From assembly GCA_039197065.1 (NCBI GenBank), contig JBCCUL010000051.1:1-33616 (forward strand): a DNA stretch of 33,616 nt, given 5' to 3'. Below the pieces are notes generated by a model. That model saw only the letters and a program-made list of their open reading frames with translations, had not been told where the DNA came from and did not search any database. This DNA is from JANQPX01 sp039197065. GTDB taxonomy: Bacteria > Pseudomonadota > Alphaproteobacteria > Geminicoccales > Geminicoccaceae. Position 1 is the first letter of the stretch; every line of letters starts with the position of its first letter. Positions 15,958 to 24,212 of this stretch are shown piece by piece. A program made the translations under genes and the position numbers.

Positions 15958-16595
15958 ACGAGATCGAGACGATGGGCAAGCGGGCGGCGCGCGGCGCTGG
16001 CCTGCCCTGGGGCATCGCTGAAGAAACGGGCAAGGCGGCGCGCTGGCTGACGGTGCGTCATCTCTCCCGCATCGCACGACTAGCACATATCTTGAGCCGC
16101 CATGACCAGCGAAACGAGGCCGATCTGGCCCCTATCGATATCGACGATGTCTGGCAGGCGCGCTTTGGTGACCTCTGCCCGCTGATCGCAGGTGCTGCTC
16201 TCTGCGACAGGGCAGCCGAAATCGCCGATGGACGAACGATCGAGCTTGCTGAAACGGCGGAGCCGCTTTGGCTTGCCCCATTCGTCGCGGGCGCTGCCGA
16301 ACTGACGGATGCGGCGATCTCAATTGCCTGGAATGACGTCGTCATCACGCTCTCGAATAGAGGGAAATGCATCGAGGGCAGCCGTAGCGACCTGACGGCA
16401 AGTCGCACGCTAGGGGTCATTTGTCGGCTGGCCGATCAAAGCGTCGATCCCGACACCCCCGCCACCTTGCAGGCTTTACCGGTCGATGCTGAAGACTGGA
16501 ACCGCCTCGCTGCTTTTGCCCAGCGCATCTATGCCCCGGCAACCGAGGCGTCCCGTCTGTCAGGGGCTGGCGCTGGCCTCACCGACAACAACTGA
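15942..16595 (+). CDS. DUF3726 family protein
   Basis: This 217-aa protein opens with VSLNEIETMGKRAARGAGLPWGIAEE, the hallmark of DUF3726, a family of unknown function that recurs in alphaproteobacteria. No signal peptide or membrane helix is seen. The ATG at 15942 follows AAGG (15931-15934) with 7-nt spacing and lies inside the end of the 575-aa gene (16-bp overlap), so the two are translated together. It is last in the coupled run starting at 13081 and is followed at once by an inverted repeat. Confidence 0.85.
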   Translation: MHVSLNEIETMGKRAARGAGLPWGIAEETGKAARWLTVRHLSRIARLAHILSRHDQRNEADLAPIDIDDVWQARFGDLCPLIAGAALCDRAAEIADGRTIELAETAEPLWLAPFVAGAAELTDAAISIAWNDVVITLSNRGKCIEGSRSDLTASRTLGVICRLADQSVDPDTPATLQALPVDAEDWNRLAAFAQRIYAPATEASRLSGAGAGLTDNN

Positions 16596-16611
16596 ACCGA
16601 TTATCATCGGT
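16596..16611 (+). terminator. Inverted repeat right after the DUF3726 gene
   Basis: ACCGAT, loop TATC, ATCGGT form a perfect 6-bp repeat starting at the base after the stop codon. No T-run follows. It could end the transcript with Rho or protect the 3' end; as a simple terminator the support is weak. Confidence 0.35.
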
Positions 16612-16841
16612 GATCGGAAGAGTTCTCCTGACGCAGCATGAGATCGGAGATGTCGGCTCGTCGTTACCCCGATAAGTCGCGGTCTTTTCTTCCGCACAGC
16701 TCGTTCAAAGAGACCGGCCTCCGGTAACATCTGCCTATCGGTGTCTGGTCTTTCCTGGCCTTATGCCGCAAAGTCAGAATTCTGCCGAGTATCACCAAAA
16801 CAGAGGGTGACGGCTGAATCCAGATACACCGATGACAGTAC
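16612..16841. other. Intergenic stretch without recognised gene
   Basis: These 230 bp between the DUF3726 repeat and the palindromic element hold only a short ACCGG-CCT-CCGGT symmetry (16713-16725). Short open frames here show no family features. Nothing else is seen. Confidence 0.4.
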
Positions 16842-17050
16842 CAATGCTTTTAACGAACAGGTAGGTGCCATCTGTTCGATAGGGAAATGTGGCGAAACAA
16901 AAGAGATGAAGCGTATATCCCGATCGCGGCTGACCGGATTCGTTCTAGATCGGTTTCCGGTCGCAAGCGTTCGAAACGGATGCTCTATCTCTTTGTTTCG
17001 CCGCATTTTATTATCGATCAAGTGGTTCCATTTGATCGGAAAAAGCTCTA
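16842..17050. repeat. 209-bp near-palindromic intergenic element (MITE-like)
   Basis: The whole stretch folds on itself around CTAG at 16945-16948: position 16842+n pairs with about 17051-n, with only three one-base gaps. The best arm is GGCGAAACAAAAGAGAT (16891-16907) against its complement at 16987-17002; GACCGGA (16932-16938) pairs with TCCGGTC (16956-16962). The right end AGCTCTAG and the inner GATCGATAA/AAATGCGGCGAAACAAA pattern resemble short palindromic repeats scattered through Rhizobiales genomes, as I recall them. No transposase is encoded. The left end is more degenerate than the right. The right end supplies the TAG stop of the histidine-kinase gene. Confidence 0.6.
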
Positions 17051-19462
17051 GGCGGCAGCCTCGCAATCTTTCAGACTCATCTTGCTTCCGGCGGTTCCAG
17101 GCAAGATGATCGAGAAGACCGTGCCGACACCAACGGTACTTTCAACGTTGACCTTGCCGCTATGCAGATCAACGAGTGTTTTCACAAGGTGAAGCCCGAT
17201 ACCTGTACCGGCGATGCCTATCGATGTGCTGGCTCTAAAGAAGCGATCGAAGAGCTTATCCACCTCGTCCTTGGGAATGCCCACGCCTTCATCGCGCACG
17301 TCGATCAAGATGTCGCCTTCTTCAGTCACCTTCCCTGAAACCCAGACCCGCTCACCTTCAGGAGAATATTTGACGGCGTTCGACAACAGGTTGGAAATGA
17401 CCTGACGTATCAATTTGACGTCGGCAACATAGCTTTCCGGGAGTTCACTGACGTCGACGAGAATTTGATGGCTCGGATTGACCTCCATTTGGTTGCTCGA
17501 GACTTCATGGATCATGCTTCGGAGGTCACATGGTGCTGGTTCGTAGCTGATGCTCCCAGCTTCGAGACGGGCGGCACTCAAGACGCTTTCCATCAGGTCG
17601 GTTAGCCGAATGACGGCGGTTCTGATCTTCCACAAGCCACTTTTTTGTCGTTCCGGCGCGATATTCTCATGGCGACGTATTATTCTTTGTGCGTTGGCGT
17701 CGATGATGGCGAGTGGTGTGCGGAACTCGTGACAAACCATGGAAACGAACTGGCGCTGCAATCCGGTCAATTTCTTCTCAGCGTCAAGCGCGTCTCTAAG
17801 CTCTCTAGCCTGATCGGAAATTGTTTTCGTTCGCTCGTCGACCAACTCCTGGAGATGATCATAGTGCAGCCTAAGTTCGTTAGCTGACTTCTCGAGCTTG
17901 TCTCGATACATCCGCTCTCGAAAGACGATGGATGCGGCAATCGTCAATACTGTCAGCAAGAGAGCCAGGAGTATCCAGCGCCCTTGAGTTATGGCGCCCT
18001 TAACGGAGGCGTTGTTGAACGCCACATCGGTGCGCGTCTCATCCAGCAGGATATTGATCTCATTGGTGAAAACTAAGGAGAGATCATGAGTGAGCGCAAC
18101 GATCCTCTCCAACCTCTCCTGGACTGCAAGCTCGGAGCGGCGAAGCGCCACAAGACTGCTTTCGCCAATCGCTCGTGCCAGTATGGGGTCAAGGTGTCGA
18201 TCAAGATCACTTATCGGCTCATCGACAAGGTCGAGAGTGCTTCTAAGGTCGGCCAAGTGCAGACCCGCTGTTTCTATTTCCTCAACCAGCGGACCAAGCG
18301 TTGCAGCATCGCGTTCCGCAGCAGCATGGCGCAACAAGCCTGCGATCCAGTTGCTTTCCGAGGCTATGCTCAAATATGACGTCAATCTAGCGACGGATTG
18401 ATCGATGAGGCCATTGATTGTCGTCGAGCTGCCCTCGACAGTTCTTTCGCTAAGCTCGATCAGATCATGACGAGCTTCAATGATCGAGGCCTCCAACTCT
18501 TCCAACACAGAAGCTCTGTGCCTTTCGATGGTTGTTGCCATTTGATTTGGCCGCGATGTCTCCAGGATATGACCGTTTGACGTCACGCCCTCCAAAGCCG
18601 CACGGCGTTTGCTGAAGACATTTTCATCGCCGTTTCCGAACATTGTTAATGACGTGATCTGGGCTTCGATTGTCCGCGACGGCTGACGCTGGCCCAGACG
18701 TTCCAGGATCTGCTTCATCTTATCATGGGTTGCCGTGAAGCTTCCCTCCAGCGTCTCCAATGTTTGCAGGTCTGGCGCGATGGCGGCTTCGGCCATGAGG
18801 ATCGAGATTTCATCGACATGCGCCCTCAATTGGACGAAGGAATTCAGTCGACCAACACCCTGTTTGACGAGCATGCCAAGCTGATCGCCTAAGATTCGGG
18901 TGGCATCCTCCGTTTGAATGACAAGGTCAAAATTCGCATCGTCAATCCTGGGGGCTAGCCATGCGTTAAGCGCTTGGTGATGCCTGCCGGCTTCGGCGAC
19001 CTCTGTTCGTCTCTTCACCGCCAGCGCCAGACGATCGCCAACAAGTACCTCAAGATCTTTCAGAGCGTTGAAGAGATCGCCACTCAGCTCTTCCACATTG
19101 CTCACCGTCTGCGGGTCGACCCCCTGGTCCGACAAGCTCTCGAGTATTTGAAGGACTTTGCGCCGGTGAACCTCGGCACGCTCTCGCGTCCGATCATACT
19201 CCAAGGCGTCGGATGTCGCTGAAAATGAGAATGTAAGTGCATTCACTGCAGCAGCTTGCTCGACGAGGAAGAGAGCGTCGGCAAGAGCGGGAACGCGCTG
19301 CTCCGCGACCTGTTCGAACTTCTCCTCGATTCGCTCGAAGGACAAGAGTCCGGTACCGCCGGCAATGATCGCTGCGGCAGCTATCAGAAAGAAGGAGAGG
19401 AGCAGTCGCGCATCGGCACTTAGGGACTTGCCGAACCTGCCTATGAAACTGGTGGTCGTCAT
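17048..19462 (-). CDS. Membrane histidine kinase with large TorS-like periplasmic sensor
   Basis: This 804-aa kinase has transmembrane helices near 18-41 and 496-514 enclosing a periplasmic, mostly helical sensor of about 450 residues. A coiled coil (515-570) follows, then HisKA with phospho-acceptor His578 (SMVCHEFRTPL), N-box Asn695 (NLLSNAVKYS), G1 DEGVGIP (724-730), F-box (DRFFRA) and G2 GTGIGLHLV (752-760). The ATG at 19462 is used; a TTG lies directly before it. The sensor carries two similar halves and is homologous to the sensor of the chemoreceptor at 20887. Unlike TorS, there are no receiver or HPt domains, and no response regulator is in the window. It is divergent from a periplasmic binding protein gene (158-bp gap). 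The signal is unknown. Confidence 0.88.
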   Translation of the reverse strand: MTTTSFIGRFGKSLSADARLLLSFFLIAAAAIIAGGTGLLSFERIEEKFEQVAEQRVPALADALFLVEQAAAVNALTFSFSATSDALEYDRTRERAEVHRRKVLQILESLSDQGVDPQTVSNVEELSGDLFNALKDLEVLVGDRLALAVKRRTEVAEAGRHHQALNAWLAPRIDDANFDLVIQTEDATRILGDQLGMLVKQGVGRLNSFVQLRAHVDEISILMAEAAIAPDLQTLETLEGSFTATHDKMKQILERLGQRQPSRTIEAQITSLTMFGNGDENVFSKRRAALEGVTSNGHILETSRPNQMATTIERHRASVLEELEASIIEARHDLIELSERTVEGSSTTINGLIDQSVARLTSYLSIASESNWIAGLLRHAAAERDAATLGPLVEEIETAGLHLADLRSTLDLVDEPISDLDRHLDPILARAIGESSLVALRRSELAVQERLERIVALTHDLSLVFTNEINILLDETRTDVAFNNASVKGAITQGRWILLALLLTVLTIAASIVFRERMYRDKLEKSANELRLHYDHLQELVDERTKTISDQARELRDALDAEKKLTGLQRQFVSMVCHEFRTPLAIIDANAQRIIRRHENIAPERQKSGLWKIRTAVIRLTDLMESVLSAARLEAGSISYEPAPCDLRSMIHEVSSNQMEVNPSHQILVDVSELPESYVADVKLIRQVISNLLSNAVKYSPEGERVWVSGKVTEEGDILIDVRDEGVGIPKDEVDKLFDRFFRASTSIGIAGTGIGLHLVKTLVDLHSGKVNVESTVGVGTVFSIILPGTAGSKMSLKDCEAAA

Positions 19463-19620
19463 CAATGCCAGCTTGAAGTGGAGGCAAATGAACCTTCAGG
19501 CTAGCAGCTTTTGGTTGCTGAAAAGTTAACGTAAACGCGAATATCGTGGGCTTGAATTAACCGTTCTTCAACGTCGTAGGTGTATGCCAGGGGCTGGCCC
19601 ATATAGCAGAAAGGGAAATT

Positions 19621-20796
19621 ATGTTTCGCAAGTCTCAGAGGTTCGCCCTGCCACTTGCGGTGATGTTCGCCTGCCTCACCGTTGACACCGCTGCGGCCGA
19701 ACCCGGAGTGACCCAAGACAGGATCCTATTTGGTCAGTCGACGGCTTTGGGTGGCCCCGCATCTGCTCTCGGGCAGGGTATGCAGGCGGGCATTCTTGCC
19801 GCATTTGAAGAGGTTAATCGCACTGGCGGCGTTGCCGGACGAAAGCTTGAACTCAAGAGCTATGACGATGGCTATGAGCCCGATCGCGCCATCGACAACA
19901 CCAGAAAGCTCATTAATACGGATCAGGTTTTCGCTCTGATCGGTGCGGTCGGTACGCCGACGTCAAAGGCGGCCCAGCCCATCACGACCGATGCCAATGT
20001 GCCCTTCATCGGCCCCTTCACCGGTGCTGGATTTCTGCGTGATACGAGCCATGGCAATATCGTCAACTACCGTGCGACCTATGGCCAGGAGACCGAAGCC
20101 TGGATCAAGCATCTGACCGAGGATCTGGGCCATAAGCGCATTGCTATCCTCTATCAGGACGACTCTTTTGGCCGTGTGGGCCTTGCCGGCGTGCAGAAGG
20201 CAATGGAGAAACGCGGCATGTCGCTGGTTGCCGAGGGCACCTACAAGCGCAATACGACCGCGGTCAAATCCGCCGTGCTGAAAATCCGGAAGTCCAAGCC
20301 TGATTCCGTGGTTATGGTCGGCGCCTACAAGCCGATTGCTGCGTTCGTCAAGCTTGCCAAGAAGACGGGCATTGACGCGACCTTCGTCAACATCTCGTTC
20401 GTGGGGTCCAAAGCACTGGCGAAAGAATTGGGTGTTGATGGCACCGGCGTCGTGGTCACTCAAGTCGTCCCTTTCCCCTGGGATCGCTCCATTCCGGCAG
20501 TGGCTCAGTATCAGGATGCACTGCGCGTGGTCAATGCTGATGCCGAGCCTGGTTTCGTCTCGCTCGAGGGCTATTTGGTGGGCCGCTTGACCATCATGGC
20601 GTTGGAGAAGATGGGTGGCAGTTTCAGCCGTGAGGGCTTCATGAAGACTGTTGCCGGTCTCGGCCGATTCGCTCTGGGCGGTGTCGAGCTGGCTTTCGGT
20701 CCGGATGACAATCAGGGTTCGGATGAAGTCTTCCTGACCGTGATCCAGTCGGATGGGAGCTTTCGCGCCGTCGATCGCTTAAGCCCAACCAGCTAG
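19621..20796 (+). CDS. LivK-like periplasmic binding protein (type I fold), probable co-receptor
   Basis: This 391-aa protein has a Sec signal peptide (1-26, ending TAAA before EPG) and the type I periplasmic-binding fold of branched-chain amino-acid binding proteins: ILFGQSTALGGPASALGQGMQAG, AIDNTRKLI, FALIGAVGTPTSKA, and RIAILYQDDSFGR. AAGGG lies about 6 nt before the ATG. No ABC permease or ATPase is nearby. It sits between a kinase and a chemoreceptor that share a sensor domain, so a TorT-like sensing role is more likely than transport. A stem-loop follows, and then the chemoreceptor gene. The ligand is unknown. Confidence 0.85.
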   Translation: MFRKSQRFALPLAVMFACLTVDTAAAEPGVTQDRILFGQSTALGGPASALGQGMQAGILAAFEEVNRTGGVAGRKLELKSYDDGYEPDRAIDNTRKLINTDQVFALIGAVGTPTSKAAQPITTDANVPFIGPFTGAGFLRDTSHGNIVNYRATYGQETEAWIKHLTEDLGHKRIAILYQDDSFGRVGLAGVQKAMEKRGMSLVAEGTYKRNTTAVKSAVLKIRKSKPDSVVMVGAYKPIAAFVKLAKKTGIDATFVNISFVGSKALAKELGVDGTGVVVTQVVPFPWDRSIPAVAQYQDALRVVNADAEPGFVSLEGYLVGRLTIMALEKMGGSFSREGFMKTVAGLGRFALGGVELAFGPDDNQGSDEVFLTVIQSDGSFRAVDRLSPTS

Positions 20797-20802
20797 TCTC
20801 CG

Positions 20803-20834
20803 AGCCGCCCTCGCTCGCCTCAGCGGGGGCGGTT
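20803..20834 (+). other. Strong intercistronic stem-loop between binding protein and chemoreceptor
   Basis: Thirteen base pairs (20803-20815 with 20822-20834, two of them G-U) close on a 6-nt loop just after the binding-protein stop. The stem is GC-rich but no T-run follows. It may stop part of the transcripts or protect the upstream message, giving more binding protein than chemoreceptor. Confidence 0.5.
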
Positions 20835-20886
20835 CCCATTCTCATTGGCTTATTGCTGACATTTGTAAAGTTGAATTTTTGAGGGA

Positions 20887-23800
20887 ATGACTGTGCCCAT
20901 TAACGGTAAATCAGCCAAACGCTTGAAAACGTCTGAGACGTCAGGAAAGAAGGGGCTGGGCATTAAAGGGCGCCTCATGCTGTCCTTCGGTTTGGTCGCT
21001 CTGACCACAGTTTTGGCTGGTGGAATCAGTATTCTCTCATATGACAGCATAGAATCAGCATCGACGAAAATGACCGGTGAGAGCGTTCTCGCCATGTCAA
21101 AAGCTTTTGAAATGGTCGAGGAGGCAACGGCGCTACGTTCGCTAGCATTGACGATGGCAGGTGCATCGGACAGGGCGGAATACACCGCGGTTACCGATCA
21201 GTTCGCTTCGCACCGTGAAGACATCGATGACGTGCTGGAGGCTATTGCAGAGACCAATATTCCTTCAGCCAAGATCAATGTGATCGATACAGAGAAAAGC
21301 GATCTCTTCAACGCTCTCGGAGATCTTTCGAACCGTGTTGATGAACGGCTGGAGGCGGCGGTTCGCAGAAACGACGTTATGGCCGAAATCGCCGAGGACC
21401 ATGGACAGTTGGCCGATTGGCTCGTTTTGCAGATCGACGATGCCGGCTTTGAGCTGGTGATCGAAACCGAGAACTCGACGGAAGGCCTGAGCGGTCAGAT
21501 CGAAACGCTTATGACCGATGGGGTCGATCGACTTCAATCCGCATTGACGCTGCGAGCCGAAGTCAATCTCGTGGCCGGCATTCTGATTGAGGCAGCCGCA
21601 GCGCCGGACCAAGGAGCCCTGGCGGCCATCGAGGACAGATTTCAGGCGGCCAGAGCAAACGTCGATGAGCAGTTGGCGACGCTTGGCGATGAGGGAGCCT
21701 TTGCGGAGCTTGCCGAACTGACCGAAAATCTTGTCGAACTCGGTGATGGTCCTGATGGCATCTTTGCCGCGCGCCGGGCTTTCTTCAGCAACGATGCCGA
21801 AGGTCCGTCGGAAACGGTTTCGACCTGGACACGTCGCATCTATGGTCCGCGCGAGGACATTCTTCGGACCTTGGAGCCCATCGTTGATGAAGCGAGCTTT
21901 GATCTCGTCATTTTCAGCGAAGCCGCCATCGCCGATAACGCCAAGGTTATCAATCGGCTAATCGATCACTCGGTGGGCAATCTTCAGGGGCTCTTAGGTA
22001 TCGCTGCGGACAGCAATTGGCTGGCGGGTCTGCTGCATCAAGCTTCCATGGAGCATGACCGGGCGGCGCTTCGGCCACTTATCGAACAGATCGATACAGG
22101 AATCGAGCATCTCAACGTTTATAAGGATATGCTCCGCTTGCCCGATGCCGCGCAGCAAGAGCTCGAAGCCCTTCTGCAGCCGCTTCTCGAGCGTGCCGCG
22201 GGATCGGAGACCGTCGTCGACATCCGAACGGCCGAGCTCGAGATCTGGAGCCAACAGGAAGCCGCTGTCAAACGGACCAGCGATCTCGCCGATATGCTGA
22301 CCCAAAGTGTGAATGAGGTCGTCGAGTTTGCCTATGTCGATGTTCAGGAGAGCAGCGACGCCGTTCAGACGGCGATTGAAAACGGTCGCTGGCTGCTCAT
22401 CGTATTGTCGCTGGCGTCGCTTGGGATCGCCGTTGCCATCGTCGCTTTCTATGTCGGACCCAATATCGTGGCGCCGCTCAGTAAAATCAGCCGGAGCGTA
22501 GGTCGTTTGGCCAATGGTGAGCAGGTGGACGTTCCGGGAATGGAGCGCAACGACGAACTGGGCGAACTCGCCCGGTCCCTTGGCGTCATTCACGATCAGG
22601 CTATCGAGGCATCACGCATTAAGCTCGCGCTGGATAGCGCCGATTCACCGGTAATGGTGACCGATGCTGCGCATAAGGTCATTTATGTGAACGCATGCCT
22701 CCGCGACCTTTTCGCGATGGCGGAGAGTGATATCAGGATCGATATGCCGACATTCAGTGCCAGTGAACTTGTTGGCGGCACGCTCGATTTTGTCTATCAG
22801 CTGAGCGGAGACTTCAAGACGGCGATCGGTAGGCTGGATCGTCCCCATCATGAGGCGTTAACCATCGGCAGCCGCCACCTCTCGTTTGTCGCCAGCCCTG
22901 TCAGGGGAGCGGATGGGATACGCCTTGGATCTGTCTTGCAGTGGCAGGATGAAACCGAGGAACGTCAGCTCCGGCAGGCGATTGGCTCCGTGGTTGACGC
23001 CGCAAGCGCCGGTGATTTCTCGAAACGGATCGAAGCTGCCGGCATCGAGGGAACCATGGCCGACCTCGCAGGCGGTATCAACCACCTGGCCGCCTTGGTC
23101 GACGGCGCGACGACTGATTTGGGACAGATGCTGGCGTCATTGGCGCAGGGTGACCTGTCCTCGCGTATTCACAATGAATACCAAGGAGCGCTCGGCGAGC
23201 TCAAAGACAACGCCAATCGCACGGCAGATCAGCTCAGCGACATCGTTGCGCAGATCCAGGTTGCGACAAGTGAGGTCAGCAATGCGGCAACCGAGATCAG
23301 CAGTGGAACCAGCGATCTCTCGGAACGCACCGAGAGGGCTGCATCAAGCCTTGAGGAGACGGCCGCGTCCAGTGAACAATTGGCGGCTACAGTCAATCAG
23401 AATGCAAGGCATGCTGCCAATGCCAGCGAGCTGGCTGGAACCGCTGACCGCAGTGCGAAATCCGGCGGGCAGGTCGTCGAGCAGGCGGTGAGCGCCATGT
23501 CGGTGATCGAAGCATCGGCGCAAAAGATCACCGACATTATCGGTGTCATCGATGAGATTGCTTTCCAGACGAACTTGCTTGCGCTCAACGCCAGCGTAGA
23601 AGCCGCGCGCGCGGGGGAGGCGGGTAAAGGATTTGCTGTCGTTGCCCAGGAGGTTCGCCAGCTCGCTCAGCGTGCTGCACAGGCAGCTTCAGACATTAAG
23701 GGTTTGATCGAGGACAGCAACGGTCAGGTTAAAGAGGGTGTGGAGTTGGTCAATCGCGCTGGCCATTCACTCACCGAGATCGTTGGTTCGATTGGCAAGG

Positions 23801-24099
23801 TCGCTGGTATTGTGGACGAGATATCGAAAGCGTCCCAGGAACAGTCCTCCGGCGTTCAGGAGATCAATAGCTCGATTGTCGGCATGGACGAAATGACCCA
23901 GCAAAACTCGGCCTTGGTCGAAGAAAGTACGGCTGCAGCAAGAGCGTTGAGTGATCAGGCGGCAAAGGTGAATGAGCTCATGTCCTTCTTCAAACTCGAT
24001 GGGGTCGGAATGTCCGACCGACAAGATCAGGCGCCACCGAAGACTGTAGAAAAGACTCTCGTGCCGGCAGGCGGTGAAGACGGTTGGAGCGAATTCTAA
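20887..24099 (+). CDS. Methyl-accepting chemotaxis protein with TorS-like sensor, HAMP-PAS-HAMP and CheR/CheB docking tail
   Basis: This 1070-aa chemoreceptor shows transmembrane helices near 28-51 and 502-523 flanking a periplasmic sensor of about 450 residues. HAMP (524-576), PAS (about 577-690), a second HAMP-like region (about 693-785) and the signalling domain follow, with hairpin tip DEIAFQTNLLALNASVEAAR (889-908). It ends in GWSEF, fitting the xWxxF pentapeptide that tethers CheR and CheB. The sensor aligns with that of the kinase at 17048-19462 and contains two related halves (about 183-257 and 333-412). The ATG at 20887 lies only one base after GAGGG (20881-20885); a GTG at 20893 has 7-nt spacing and may be the true start. 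It is probably cotranscribed with the binding protein. Confidence 0.92.
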   Translation: MTVPINGKSAKRLKTSETSGKKGLGIKGRLMLSFGLVALTTVLAGGISILSYDSIESASTKMTGESVLAMSKAFEMVEEATALRSLALTMAGASDRAEYTAVTDQFASHREDIDDVLEAIAETNIPSAKINVIDTEKSDLFNALGDLSNRVDERLEAAVRRNDVMAEIAEDHGQLADWLVLQIDDAGFELVIETENSTEGLSGQIETLMTDGVDRLQSALTLRAEVNLVAGILIEAAAAPDQGALAAIEDRFQAARANVDEQLATLGDEGAFAELAELTENLVELGDGPDGIFAARRAFFSNDAEGPSETVSTWTRRIYGPREDILRTLEPIVDEASFDLVIFSEAAIADNAKVINRLIDHSVGNLQGLLGIAADSNWLAGLLHQASMEHDRAALRPLIEQIDTGIEHLNVYKDMLRLPDAAQQELEALLQPLLERAAGSETVVDIRTAELEIWSQQEAAVKRTSDLADMLTQSVNEVVEFAYVDVQESSDAVQTAIENGRWLLIVLSLASLGIAVAIVAFYVGPNIVAPLSKISRSVGRLANGEQVDVPGMERNDELGELARSLGVIHDQAIEASRIKLALDSADSPVMVTDAAHKVIYVNACLRDLFAMAESDIRIDMPTFSASELVGGTLDFVYQLSGDFKTAIGRLDRPHHEALTIGSRHLSFVASPVRGADGIRLGSVLQWQDETEERQLRQAIGSVVDAASAGDFSKRIEAAGIEGTMADLAGGINHLAALVDGATTDLGQMLASLAQGDLSSRIHNEYQGALGELKDNANRTADQLSDIVAQIQVATSEVSNAATEISSGTSDLSERTERAASSLEETAASSEQLAATVNQNARHAANASELAGTADRSAKSGGQVVEQAVSAMSVIEASAQKITDIIGVIDEIAFQTNLLALNASVEAARAGEAGKGFAVVAQEVRQLAQRAAQAASDIKGLIEDSNGQVKEGVELVNRAGHSLTEIVGSIGKVAGIVDEISKASQEQSSGVQEINSSIVGMDEMTQQNSALVEESTAAARALSDQAAKVNELMSFFKLDGVGMSDRQDQAPPKTVEKTLVPAGGEDGWSEF

Positions 24100-24212
24100 G
24101 GGCGAGGATGGATCTATATAGCAAGGCGCCGGATGACATGACGCAACTGGATAACGCTTTGTGACGATGGCGGGCGACGGCTAACAAAAACGCATTAAAG
24201 TCGCCGTGATTG

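Noticed and set aside
16761..17066. 101-codon leftward ORF
   Set aside because: It lies mostly within the palindromic element and has no protein features.
19621..20796. Branched-chain amino-acid transporter component
   Set aside because: The fold fits, but there are no permease or ATPase genes and the neighbours are sensors, so a sensing role is preferred.
24173..24205. Terminator between chemoreceptor and acyltransferase genes
   Set aside because: GGCGAC and GTCGCC can pair, but the 21-nt loop and lack of a T-run make it weak.
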